From assembly GCA_029975165.1 (NCBI GenBank), contig JARKPR010000043.1, positions 1 to 32,822 on the forward strand: a DNA stretch of 32,822 nt, given 5' to 3'. Every line of letters starts with the position of its first letter. Position 1 is the first letter of the stretch. Source of the stretch: Selenomonadales bacterium (GTDB lineage: Bacteria > Bacillota > Negativicutes > Sporomusales > UBA7701). Both the position numbers and the translations under genes were made by a program. This document shows, in pieces, positions 24,047 to 30,973 of this stretch. The notes beneath the pieces were generated by a model. The model searched no databases and had not been told where the DNA came from. It was given only the letters and a program-made list of their open reading frames with translations.

Positions 24047-24467
24047 ATAATAATTTCTGCCTGTGGATAACCTTCTTTGTCCCGTGCCAGTGAACGGGAA
24101 AGTTCACCGCTGGCGGACATTGAAGGCTACTATTTATGATCCGCAAAACAATGTCCAACCTTTTTCACCCGGCGGCCGCCGGTGCACGACGGAAAAACCA
24201 CGACGCCCCATTATTGCCTAGTGGGTTTTTTACTCGGGGGGTACCCCATGTAGTGCCGGCTCTCGCCATCGCCCGTATAAGCGGTTTTTTTACCCTGCCC
24301 CGTGCGTTCCCCTTCGCCATCACCTTTTCGTGGCTCTGACGGCCTCTGGCGCGGTCGTGTGGTTGTTTCCGTGCCAAAATTTTCTCGCGCGCGCGAAAAA
24401 TATGTTTTGGGAGGACACCTCGCCGGTCCTGGTGGCGCAAAAAGGACATCAATTCCGAGAGACGGGG
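24047..24467. other. 420-bp stretch without a convincing gene
   Basis: This stretch lies between two terminators. It holds a near-palindrome with alternating CG (TTTTCTCGCGCGCGCGAAAA, 24380-24399), a CACCCGGCGGCCGCCGGTG dyad (24166-24184), a hairpin around 24091-24115 and the 12-mer CCTCGCCGGTCC (24418-24429) shared with the candidate RNA region. Minus-strand frames at 24165-24320 and 24211-24492 are open but Arg/Pro-rich and lack good start signals. Confidence 0.5.
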
Positions 24468-24469
24468 GG

Positions 24470-24502
24470 AGGTTAAAAAGAAAACCCGGCATTGCTGCCG
24501 GG
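24470..24502 (-). terminator. Terminator of the three-gene xis-like operon
   Basis: CCCGGCA (24485-24491), loop TTGC, TGCCGGG (24496-24502). On the minus strand the stem is followed by TTTTCTTTTT. Confidence 0.88.
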
Positions 24503-24513
24503 ACATTGACGCG

Positions 24514-24783
24514 CTATTCCTTTGCACTCGCTAACCCGTTGAACGTTTCCGCTGCTAGTTGCAGACCCGCCGCGAAGCCGGCCCGGAAGTACTGGTCGCA
24601 TTCATGGGCGGACTGCAAATTAAAGGCAGATTCAATCTTTAAATACCTTTTTTTGTCCTCCTGCTTCAGTTCTTCTATTACGGCCTTGTCCTCCGGGCTC
24701 GGCACATATGCCACGAAGCCGGGAATTTTCCCCTGCTCTAGTTCATCGGTCAGGACTTTAGTGACTATATCGACAATCTTCAT
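24514..24783 (-). CDS. Hypothetical element protein (89 aa)
   Basis: An 89-residue soluble protein, acidic in the first half and helical (DIVTKVLTDELEQGKIPGF), with a small-residue-rich C-terminal helix (RAGFAAGLQLAAETF). The ATG is preceded by GGAGAGG. It is the last gene of a three-gene operon after the HTH protein and the 165-residue protein, and it ends just before a strong terminator. No domain recognised. Confidence 0.75.
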   Translation of the reverse strand: MKIVDIVTKVLTDELEQGKIPGFVAYVPSPEDKAVIEELKQEDKKRYLKIESAFNLQSAHECDQYFRAGFAAGLQLAAETFNGLASAKE

Positions 24784-24799
24784 TATTACCTCTCCTTCC

Positions 24800-25297
24800 T
24801 TAATTAGCCGCAGCCCATTCCTCGCAATCAGGCACGCCGTTTTCCATGTATTCCCTAACAGTCATTGATATTTCAAGTAGCTTCTTTATTTCGGCATATA
24901 CGGGATTGTCGAGGATATAATTAACCGTGCCCTGCCCTATCATTGCCAGCGCCAGTTCGCTACTAAGGTAGACTATGCCACACAGCTCGCCGTCTTCTCT
25001 CTCGTGGATTACTATATACCGGCCGTCCGGCAGCTTCGCGCAACCCTTTTTCCCGTTTACTGGCAAATACAGGCCGGCGCATTGAAAAAGCAACATGTTT
25101 CCAAGAAATCGGCCGTCATCATAAACATTGACGTATTCGACCAGGCTTTTTCCCATGGGCAAACCCTCCTTCATTTGACTGATTCGCCCTGCCATTGCTA
25201 TAATGAAGCCGACAGGGCTTTGATTGAACGTCGGGGCTCTCGTTACCGGGTCCGGTCGCTGTGACAGCAGCGCCGGGCCTTTGTTTTTTGTTGTCAT
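24800..25297 (-). CDS. Hypothetical element protein (165 aa, or 118 aa from an internal start)
   Basis: A soluble protein with no recognised domain. The upstream start (25297) overlaps the stop of the HTH gene as ATGA and has GGAGG 3 nt before it. An internal ATG at 25156 has a better AAGGAGGG site at 7-8 nt, and the conserved-looking part of the protein (GKSLVEYVNVYDDGRFLG...) begins there. The first 47 residues are low-complexity and may be leader only, so the 118-residue form is plausible. The C terminus is helical and acidic. Confidence 0.7.
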   Translation of the reverse strand: MTTKNKGPALLSQRPDPVTRAPTFNQSPVGFIIAMAGRISQMKEGLPMGKSLVEYVNVYDDGRFLGNMLLFQCAGLYLPVNGKKGCAKLPDGRYIVIHEREDGELCGIVYLSSELALAMIGQGTVNYILDNPVYAEIKKLLEISMTVREYMENGVPDCEEWAAAN

Positions 25298-25482
25298 TCT
25301 CCTCCTCTCTTCAAGGAATCAAGATACCGATTCAGGTCGTCGCGATCAATCCGCCACTCAGCGGCCCGCCCTGTACCCAGCTTGATTCCCTGTAAGCGTT
25401 TTTCGTTCAACCACTTAACGACAGTCCGGGGCTTTACCTTGAGTTCCGCGGCGACTTCCGCCGGGGTTAAGAATTCTCCCAT
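25294..25482 (-). CDS. Excisionase-like helix-turn-helix protein
   Basis: A 62-residue DNA-binding protein of the excisionase/MerR-like HTH_17 type: FLTPAEVAAELKVKPRTVVKWLNEKRLQGIK followed by a beta hairpin (RAAEWRIDRDDLNRYL). This is the length and layout of phage-island Xis proteins. It heads a three-gene operon behind a consensus promoter and overlaps the next gene by 4 nt. It may act as excisionase for the tyrosine integrase or as a regulator; the sequence cannot separate the two. Confidence 0.88.
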   Translation of the reverse strand: MGEFLTPAEVAAELKVKPRTVVKWLNEKRLQGIKLGTGRAAEWRIDRDDLNRYLDSLKRGGE

Positions 25483-25513
25483 TGGACCACCTGCCTTTCC
25501 ATATTCTATAAAA

Positions 25514-25567
25514 ATTATATCTCTTTGTGTTATTTAGTGTCAATATATATCTTTAAATGTAATTTAA
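25514..25567 (-). promoter_or_regulatory. Consensus promoter and dyad for the xis-like operon
   Basis: On the minus strand TTGACA (25538-25543) and TATAAT (25514-25519) are both perfect, with an 18-bp spacer. The perfect dyad TTAAAT-GTA-ATTTAA (25553-25567) sits just upstream of the -35 and may be an operator. Confidence 0.8.
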
Positions 25568-25581
25568 CGTTTACACCCTAA

Positions 25582-25611
25582 GATAAAAAAAGCAGGGGCC
25601 GAAGCCCCTGC
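25582..25611 (-). terminator. Strong terminator closing the candidate RNA region
   Basis: GCAGGGGC (25592-25599), loop CGAA, GCCCCTGC (25604-25611). On the minus strand the stem is followed by a run of seven T's. Confidence 0.9.
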
Positions 25612-25993
25612 CCTTGCGACTCGCGTTCAGGATGAGCGTTCGACGCACATGTCGAACGGCACATTCCTTTTTAGGTTTTCGTACCACAGAACGAAAACCC
25701 CTGCCCCGCTCCGCATCAATGCGGAATGAGGTCAAGTATTTGGCGCCGGATAATTCGCAGGTTATCCGTATAGACGATTGTATTCACTATTCCATAAACT
25801 ACACCCCATATGCGCGGGCCTGGGTGTTACCTGGACCGTCCTCGCCGGTCCCATTGGTTATTCGCAGAAAACTCCACCCTGGGGAGGCTCCTCGGTAGGG
25901 TGTCATGCGCTCGTTACGCGCAAAAATTCCTGCCCCCTCGCCGGTCCTCGTTGGCTTTAGGCAGGCCTTAACCCCTGGGGGATATCCTCCCGG
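25612..25993 (-). ncRNA. Candidate large structured RNA (about 380-400 nt)
   Basis: No convincing minus-strand gene lies here, but at least nine perfect stem-loops are tiled across it and a strong minus-strand terminator follows. Stems include 25637-25658 (CGTTCGAC), 25674-25699 (GGTTTTCGT), 25711-25724 (CCGCAT), 25748-25767 (GGATAA), 25801-25827 (ACACCC), 25833-25851 (GGACCG), 25876-25901 (ACCCT), 25906-25922 (TGCGC) and 25929-25965 (CCTGCC). This density resembles large phage-associated RNAs (ROOL, GOLLD) or HEARO/omega RNAs, but I cannot match it to any. No clear promoter is visible, so it may be processed from the upstream operon. Confidence 0.5.
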
Positions 25994-26221
25994 CTAGTAG
26001 CAATAGCCCCTTCGCGGCTCATCCGGCCAATACAAAGAACACTTGACCACGCGCAGCATAACTTCATCGCCACACTTTGCCTTGACTATTACGCGCCCTT
26101 TTGTATCGCTCGGCCACCCGCACAAGCACCCCCACCCGACGCGCAGGCATGTCCAACATATGCTTTCAGGGACTCGACCATTGCCCTCCAGCGAGCATCG
26201 TTCCAGCGCCATCCCCTCCAC
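25994..26221 (-). CDS. Possible Cys-rich small protein overlapping the 133-aa gene
   Basis: A 75-residue frame with five Cys plus a Trp/Gly-rich centre (CWTCLRVGWGCLCGWPSDTKG) and a plausible beta-rich end (GRVIVKAKCGDEVMLRVVKC). It overlaps the end of the neighbouring 133-residue frame by 133 nt. The region past 26089 reads as coding in this frame only. It may be a real overlapping gene, a frameshifted continuation of its neighbour, or chance. Confidence 0.4.
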   Translation of the reverse strand: MEGMALERCSLEGNGRVPESICWTCLRVGWGCLCGWPSDTKGRVIVKAKCGDEVMLRVVKCSLYWPDEPRRGYCY

Positions 26222-26490
26222 CTCTTGATGAGCGTTCCCCTGTCTCCCGGGTGAAGCTCTGTCTCAATCCATTCCCCAACGATCCTTGTAATCTCACTCC
26301 TCTCATCAATACGAATTAACAGCAGTGCAATACTGTCCGGCCGGCCAAACCCTGTTTTCTGATTCTCCCCGCCGCCGCAAGCAGAATAGCAATTTAGCGC
26401 CATATCGCGCAGGGTATTCCACAAAAGATAGTAACGCGGGTATTCCGCCAGAATCTTTTCTACAGTCTCTTCGCCGGCTTCTATCTGCAT
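26089..26490 (-). CDS. Hypothetical phage-type protein (133 aa)
   Basis: A 133-residue protein with natural composition: helices (EETVEKILAEYPRYYLLWNTLRD), a GRPDSIALLLIRIDERSEI segment and a Trp-rich part (KRWRGWRWNDARWRAMV). Length and style recall small phage regulators located near replication genes, but no family is recognised. The start at 26490 lacks a strong ribosome binding site. A frame from 26638 (110 codons) overlaps its first half and reads less like protein, so translation may begin in that frame and shift. Confidence 0.6.
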   Translation of the reverse strand: MQIEAGEETVEKILAEYPRYYLLWNTLRDMALNCYSACGGGENQKTGFGRPDSIALLLIRIDERSEITRIVGEWIETELHPGDRGTLIKRWRGWRWNDARWRAMVESLKAYVGHACASGGGACAGGRAIQKGA

Positions 26491-26637
26491 GCTCTGCCTC
26501 TGCGCGGGTCCGGTCCTGGGCAGATACGCCGCGCATTCTCAAGCCGTGCTTTTTTGCTTCGGCCGGGTACCGGTACGATCCATGTTGCGGCGCATTCACC
26601 GCGACGGCGGAAATACCGCCAGCACGATAGGCAATCA

Positions 26638-26916
26638 TTAGTCAATTCTCTTCACCTCCAAAATATAGCCCGTACTAGGCGCCAGGTCAGAGGGGAAGCA
26701 GTGCGCCACCCTGTGCCCGCCGTCTGGGGTTTCTCCGTCCCCGCCGCCGTGCCTGTGTTGGCGTCCGCAGAATGGGCAAACGAATTGCAGACTCCAGTAC
26801 TTTGGCCCCTTCGGCCTTGCGGCTGACTGTGGGCGCAATACTGCCGAACAGCCTACAATGGGGATATTGCCCTCATATCCGAGAATGGGCGCCGGGTTTT
26901 GTTTTGTCATCGTCAT
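26638..26916 (-). CDS. Small zinc-finger-like element protein (92 aa)
   Basis: A 92-residue protein with a likely metal site: CPFCGRQHRHGGG (C47, C50, H54, H56) and HRVAHC (H72, C73). AAAGGAGGG precedes the ATG. It is the first gene downstream of the candidate origin on the minus strand and probably begins the small operon that leads into the candidate RNA. No known family recognised; the pattern suggests a nucleic-acid-binding zinc finger. Confidence 0.75.
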   Translation of the reverse strand: MTMTKQNPAPILGYEGNIPIVGCSAVLRPQSAARPKGPKYWSLQFVCPFCGRQHRHGGGDGETPDGGHRVAHCFPSDLAPSTGYILEVKRID

Positions 26917-26937
26917 ACCCTCCTTTCAAAAAAATAT

Positions 26938-26957
26938 AAGACCCCCTACGGTCTTTT
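26938..26957. terminator. Terminator at edge of origin region
   Basis: AAGACC (26938-26943) pairs with GGTCTT (26950-26955); TTT follows on the plus strand and ATATTTTTTT on the minus strand. It probably ends primase transcripts after they cross the iterons. Confidence 0.6.
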
Positions 26958-26958
26958 T

Positions 26959-27200
26959 GGCGTTTTTGGCGTGTCCGCGCCCTTGAAGCCTTATGCCTCT
27001 TGGCTTTGTACGGAAACGCCTTATATTAATTTGGCGTTTCCTTGGCGTTGCTGCTTATTAATTTGGCGTTGCTGCTCTCTTTCGGGAAACGCCAAATTTG
27101 TCTTCGGAAACGCCTAGGAAACGCGTAATTTTTGCATGGCGTTTCCGCCTGACCTCTTATAATTCATAGCTTGATGGCACACGGAAACGCCAGAAACGCC
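26959..27200. repeat. Iteron cluster, candidate replication origin
   Basis: Six perfect copies of GGAAACGCC or its complement occur at 27012-27020, 27033-27041, 27085-27093, 27106-27114, 27138-27146 and 27183-27191. One-mismatch copies are at 26968, 27117 and 27192, and GGCGTTGCT variants at 27044 and 27065. Start-to-start spacings from 27012 are 21, 11, 21, 20, 21, 11 and 21 bp, so sites lie on one face of the helix. Two sites are inverted pairs of the form GGAAACGC[CG]-N12-GGCGTTTCC with AT-rich centres. TATTAATTTGGCGTT is also repeated (27024-27038, 27056-27070). The cluster reaches the stop codon of the primase gene. Confidence 0.75.
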
Positions 27201-29800
27201 TAAATACCTGTATCACCCCCCGAGAATAATTTATCAGCCCACAAAAACAACACGCGGCGAGCTTCGCCGTGTATTTTTTTGAACCTCGCCCGCTCGCGCT
27301 TCCCGGCTATGTCGGTGCCCTCAAGGTACCCGTCCGCGTCAAGGTGTTTCAAGAGCATTTTTTCCGTAACACCGATCTCCCGCCCCTGATCCCGGAAAAA
27401 CATCTGCACGGCCCTGTATGTCGGTCCCGAGAGTAAATATGCGTAACTGTTGTCCCGCCAGCCTATAAATCGCCGCTCGTCTGGCGTCGTAACCGTATCT
27501 GCAACGTTCAAAATCTGTACTTGCCCCGCTGCTCTCATCTCTTTTAGTGCGATCATAAACCTTTCGGCGGGTTTCGATTCCTGCACGGCTGCCGACTGGT
27601 CGGCAGCTAGCTTCTTGAGCACTTCCCACGATTCGCCAACGAGGGAATCCATTTCCGCGGCAGATAACGCTCCGGTTTCATACATAAACTTTGCCCCGGC
27701 CGTTATACCTAATTGAAGCCACGCCATAGCTTCCGGCAGGCGCCCATGCCCTGCATTCTGTGCTTCTTGGCGTAATACCCGGAAAGCATCGCCCATTTTC
27801 TCCGGATCGCCCATCTGTGGCGCCAGCCATTCCAGGTAAGCCCGCATAAACCCGGCCAGTGTCCCGGCACTCGCGGCCCCCTGGCTCTTTGTTAACGCCT
27901 CCAGGTCAACCCCCCCGCGCGGGATTTCTACGGCCAGCATACGGGCCGCGCCGCTCTCGCCCACGTCTGGCAGGTCTTCGCCGGTCACTATACAGCCTCC
28001 GCGCGGGGCATATGCGGCCTTAATGGATAAGTCGGCATTCATGCGCCCCCGGCCGGCTCTGTCGCCGTAGGTCCGAAGTATTGCCTGCGCCTTGCCGGTC
28101 ATGTCCTGGCGCTCTTTGGTACTTGCTACCGGGTGAAAGTCATCCACAATTAATAAACTGTCCTTCAGCATAAAGGACAGTTTTTCTGTATGGTTCCGCG
28201 TGTCTTTGAAATTTGCCGGCAGCGTGTCCCGGCTGAAGTTCCCGAAAAAACTCAGGAACAACGCCGCCAGGCTGGATTTTCTCTGCCCGGTATGGCCGTA
28301 AAGCCATAGAACAAAAGACGGTTCACAATTTGCCCGCCGCAAAATATCGTGTAGCGGCGCCAGAAAGACCATTGCCAGCAGGGGCAATGTCACCTCGCGC
28401 GGCGCCACGTCCAGCACGGCCAGGGCGCCCCTAGCGGCCTCTTTCGCGTCCGGCGCGACTTCCGGCAGGCGGTACCTCCCCAGGACGAGCCCGCCCTCGG
28501 AAAGGTCAACTTGCAAACCGTCCGCTCCAACTGCGCCGCCTGCATGGAAATACGCCCATTTTCCGCCAACACGACGCCACCCGGTATGACAAAATACGAT
28601 TTCTTTCTTGGCGGCCTTGGCCGTCTGTTGAATTGCTACCCGCAGAGTGTCCTTCGTCGCCGTTCCAGCCAACACTAGCGCATCGGCTCCCCATACTTTT
28701 AGCGGCCATGACATACCGCTAAACTCTGCTGCAGGTACCACTCGCGGGGGCAGCCGGCGCCCGCCGGGCAATAGGCCGTCGATCTCAAAACATATGCGGG
28801 TTTCGTCGTCCGCCCCGCTGTCTCGGACTATTTCCCGCTTGATCCGTGCCACGAAGGCGGCGAGTGGTTTCTCCTCTTCGCCGTTATTTGTTGCCCGCTT
28901 TTGGCAAAGTCGGCCCCACTTGTCAATTAGAAATCCCGTCCCGGACAATAGCGCCCTATACTCCGTGTACCGATCCCCTTCCGCGCCTTGTTCCTCCTGG
29001 GGTTCCGCTTCGGGTATATACTTGCCGGCCGACACGGCAATTTTTTGGACTTCGCCAGCTTCTAGCGGCGGGCGGCAGCGTGCCGCGTTTTCACTGTTCA
29101 GTGCCGCAAATATTGCCCCCTCGGAAGCCCCTCGCCGCCGCATCGAGCACGCCAGCCGAAACAGGTAGTCATTTCGCCCGCCCTCCACGACAATTTCGGG
29201 TATCGCGGGGGTTTCTCTTGGCTTATCCCTGGTTATCAGCGCCAGCAGCCACGCGGGCGCCTCGGCCAGTGGCATTTCGTCGGGATGAAATACCGCGTCC
29301 CATTCGTAGCGCCGGCCCGAAATATGCCGGCTAGGAGACGCGACAATATACCCGCCATCGGCGCGAACATCAAGCCCGGGCGCAAGGCGGACGCGGTTTT
29401 TTATAACCCCGCCAGGATGGCGGAATAAGATATGCCGGCCGCCGCCGCCAGTCTGTGCCTCGGGAGTGTCCGGCAGTTGCCCGTAGTCGCCCACTAGGTT
29501 TTCGAGAGATTCTCGTCCGGCCTCTCCGTCAACATCGAGAACAAAAAAACCGGCCTTGGCGCCGGTTACCATGCCGATATTCGAATGAGGCCAGGAGCTC
29601 CACCATTTACGGATTTTTTCCGCGTCAGCCGTGGCGTCTCGCAAGCCGTTTTTTGTTCGAGGATGCTTGCCGGGTGAATCGCATTTACGGCCGCAGGAGC
29701 ACCCGACGCCCTCGGGGTTGTGAAGAGGAATTACGGGCCATCCCCGCGCCGCATACCCTAACGCCGCTTGCATCAGTCTATTGGTATCTGTTTTGTCCAT
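27200..29800 (-). CDS. PrimPol-PriCT-DUF927 replication protein (primase/helicase)
   Basis: An 866-residue replication protein. Residues 10-190 are a bifunctional primase-polymerase domain: CSCGRKC...GKHPR (C34, C36, C40, H46), LDVDG with metal-binding D89 and D91, GGGGRH (H123) and GLDVRADGGYIVASPS. Residues 200-265 are a PriCT-like helical domain. Residues about 340-640 are a DUF927-type AAA+ helicase with Walker A GHTGQRKSS (502-510) and Walker B LLIVDDF (549-555). The C-terminal 100 residues look like a winged helix that could bind the iterons directly downstream. It is probably initiator, primase and helicase for replication of the excised element. Confidence 0.93.
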   Translation of the reverse strand: MDKTDTNRLMQAALGYAARGWPVIPLHNPEGVGCSCGRKCDSPGKHPRTKNGLRDATADAEKIRKWWSSWPHSNIGMVTGAKAGFFVLDVDGEAGRESLENLVGDYGQLPDTPEAQTGGGGRHILFRHPGGVIKNRVRLAPGLDVRADGGYIVASPSRHISGRRYEWDAVFHPDEMPLAEAPAWLLALITRDKPRETPAIPEIVVEGGRNDYLFRLACSMRRRGASEGAIFAALNSENAARCRPPLEAGEVQKIAVSAGKYIPEAEPQEEQGAEGDRYTEYRALLSGTGFLIDKWGRLCQKRATNNGEEEKPLAAFVARIKREIVRDSGADDETRICFEIDGLLPGGRRLPPRVVPAAEFSGMSWPLKVWGADALVLAGTATKDTLRVAIQQTAKAAKKEIVFCHTGWRRVGGKWAYFHAGGAVGADGLQVDLSEGGLVLGRYRLPEVAPDAKEAARGALAVLDVAPREVTLPLLAMVFLAPLHDILRRANCEPSFVLWLYGHTGQRKSSLAALFLSFFGNFSRDTLPANFKDTRNHTEKLSFMLKDSLLIVDDFHPVASTKERQDMTGKAQAILRTYGDRAGRGRMNADLSIKAAYAPRGGCIVTGEDLPDVGESGAARMLAVEIPRGGVDLEALTKSQGAASAGTLAGFMRAYLEWLAPQMGDPEKMGDAFRVLRQEAQNAGHGRLPEAMAWLQLGITAGAKFMYETGALSAAEMDSLVGESWEVLKKLAADQSAAVQESKPAERFMIALKEMRAAGQVQILNVADTVTTPDERRFIGWRDNSYAYLLSGPTYRAVQMFFRDQGREIGVTEKMLLKHLDADGYLEGTDIAGKRERARFKKIHGEARRVLFLWADKLFSGGDTGI

Positions 29801-29851
29801 ATACTCACCATTTCCGCCGCCTCCCCGCGGCTTTTGTTCTGCATCCGCTCG

Positions 29852-30019
29852 TTACTCAGCGCCGCGGAGAAATGCTTCTAAGGCCCAGCCGGGAATCAGA
29901 ATCCGCCGCCCGGCGCGGACAGCGTGGAGTTTGCCCTCGTTGATAAGCTTTGTTACCGTGTTGCGCGCCAACCCTGTAATACTCTGCACTTCCTTAACCT
30001 GGTAGATAGCTTTTTCCAT
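29852..30019 (-). CDS. AlpA-like/excisionase-type HTH protein (55 aa)
   Basis: A 55-residue HTH_17 protein: IYQVKEVQSITGLARNTVTKLINEGKLHAVRAGRRILIPGWALEAFL. GGAGGTAAAGC precedes the ATG at 30019. It lies 51 nt upstream of the primase start on the same strand and is probably its operon partner. In phage islands such proteins act as excisionase or as activators of the replication module. The element has a second protein of this class (25294-25482), so the two probably divide these roles. Confidence 0.85.
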   Translation of the reverse strand: MEKAIYQVKEVQSITGLARNTVTKLINEGKLHAVRAGRRILIPGWALEAFLRGAE

Positions 30020-30058
30020 TTTGCTTTACCTCCTATTTGTGTTTTGGGCATAAAAAAA

Positions 30059-30102
30059 GCACTCATAATGAGTGCGAAATAAATGCCGGTCAATGACCGG
30101 CA
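30059..30102 (-). promoter_or_regulatory. Replication-operon promoter under two perfect dyads; also terminator
   Basis: On the minus strand TTGACC (30088-30093) and CATTAT (30065-30070) are spaced by 17 bp. Perfect dyads TGCCGGTCA-A-TGACCGGCA (30084-30102) and GCACTCAT-A-ATGAGTGC (30059-30075) cover the -35 and -10 exactly. The second is followed by seven T's on the minus strand and would also terminate the regulator gene ending at 30110. Confidence 0.6.
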
Positions 30103-30109
30103 GTATTAA

Positions 30110-30802
30110 TTACATATTTTCCAATTTCCACCTCCTCAGTTCTTCAAGGTCTCTTTGCCGTTGCGCTTCCTTTTCCTCTGGCGTCATGCTCTCTTTCTCT
30201 CTAATACTAGCAAATAAATCGTCAATCGCCTTTGCTCGTTCAGCTATTGCCTCTGGAGAAGAATAACGCCGAAAATTATCCATAACCTTGTTTTCTAATG
30301 CCTTCATAAGTTTAACTTCGGGACGCCCAGGATCATTCTCGTAAAATTCACCAACCAACCGCAGCCATAAAATCGAAGCGAACCATAGGTGTTCAGCTGT
30401 CCCGGACTCAACGGCATTTAATGCGTCCTCGCGTGCTTTTGCGACTCTTTCTGTCTTAAGTTTAAATCCACTATCATCAATTAAGCCGTTTATCATTCGG
30501 AAGGCAGTAGCTACGTGGGCCGGCGTTTCTTCTGCATAGTCGGTTATTTTTCCATGTCCCTTTCCCCCGTGCCCCCGCCACGGAGTTGGAATAAGACGTT
30601 TTTTTTCGTAGTTTCTCAAAGTTTGTTGTGTAACCTTAAATCCTTTTGCATCCAGTTTGCTCAATACTTCCTCAAGTCTCACGAGGCGCCCCCCTATCCC
30701 AAAACCTTTAACCCGGGGCTTCGATCTTTTTTTTGCCAACATCGAATTATAGTAGACATTGGAATAAAAGTCAGCATCCGCCAAGTCCTTAATTTTAGAC
30801 AC
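30110..30802 (-). CDS. MerR-like regulator of the element
   Basis: A 230-residue protein with a MerR-type HTH at about residues 38-85 (VRLEEVLSKLDAKGFKVTQQ then TLRNYEKKRLIPTP) and a charged helical C terminus rich in Glu/Lys/Arg (coiled-coil-like). GTG 30802 is the preferred start, with GGGAGAGG upstream and a promoter plus operator before it; the frame stays open to 30910, but that part overlaps the promoter. It is divergent from the cargo genes and upstream of the replication operon, the position of a master repressor in phage islands. The effector is unknown. Confidence 0.82.
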   Translation of the reverse strand: MSKIKDLADADFYSNVYYNSMLAKKRSKPRVKGFGIGGRLVRLEEVLSKLDAKGFKVTQQTLRNYEKKRLIPTPWRGHGGKGHGKITDYAEETPAHVATAFRMINGLIDDSGFKLKTERVAKAREDALNAVESGTAEHLWFASILWLRLVGEFYENDPGRPEVKLMKALENKVMDNFRRYSSPEAIAERAKAIDDLFASIREKESMTPEEKEAQRQRDLEELRRWKLENM

Positions 30803-30813
30803 ACCTCTCCCGC

Positions 30814-30871
30814 TATATAAGCAAAAGACATCTTTGCTTATATAATATATCCGCATAATCAGTTTTGTCAA
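30814..30871 (-). promoter_or_regulatory. Regulator promoter with perfect 12-bp operator
   Basis: TTGACA (30866-30871) with a -10 at 30844-30849 (TATATT, 16-bp spacer) or 30842-30847 (TATTAT, 18 bp). The perfect inverted repeat TATATAAGCAAA (30814-30825), 7-nt spacer, TTTGCTTATATA (30833-30844) covers the -10 edge and the transcription start. Confidence 0.75.
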
Positions 30872-30929
30872 GAAGTTGCACGACGTTATTTTTAAAATTA
30901 AGTATGTCATTTATGACGCCGCTTATTAC

Positions 30930-30958
30930 TTGTCCATTTATTTCCATTATGATATTCT
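30930..30958 (+). promoter_or_regulatory. Cargo promoter 1 (extended -10)
   Basis: TTGTCC (30930-30935), 17-bp spacer, TATTCT (30953-30958) with TG one base upstream of the -10. Almost the same 45 bp precede the second cargo gene. Confidence 0.75.
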
Positions 30959-30973
30959 GGTGTCGAAAGGAGC

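Noticed and set aside
24165-24492. Two minus-strand frames (120 and 93 codons), with a possible 51-codon gene at 24165-24320
   Set aside because: Arg/Pro-rich, weak start signals, and located downstream of a strong terminator; I left them as unexplained sequence.
25614-25960. Plus-strand frames of 94 and 60 codons over the candidate RNA
   Set aside because: No ribosome binding site, poor composition and dense hairpins; the terminator is on the minus strand.
26306-26638. 110-codon minus frame starting with an ATGA overlap
   Set aside because: Its second half is less protein-like than the overlapping 133-codon frame; kept only as a frameshift possibility.
27012-27191. Whole element as a complete prophage
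   Set aside because: No terminase, portal, capsid, tail or lysis genes were found between the two core repeats.
26959-27200. Iteron cluster read as a CRISPR array
   Set aside because: Units are 9 bp, in both orientations, with helical spacing and no spacers of uniform length; an origin or operator fits better.
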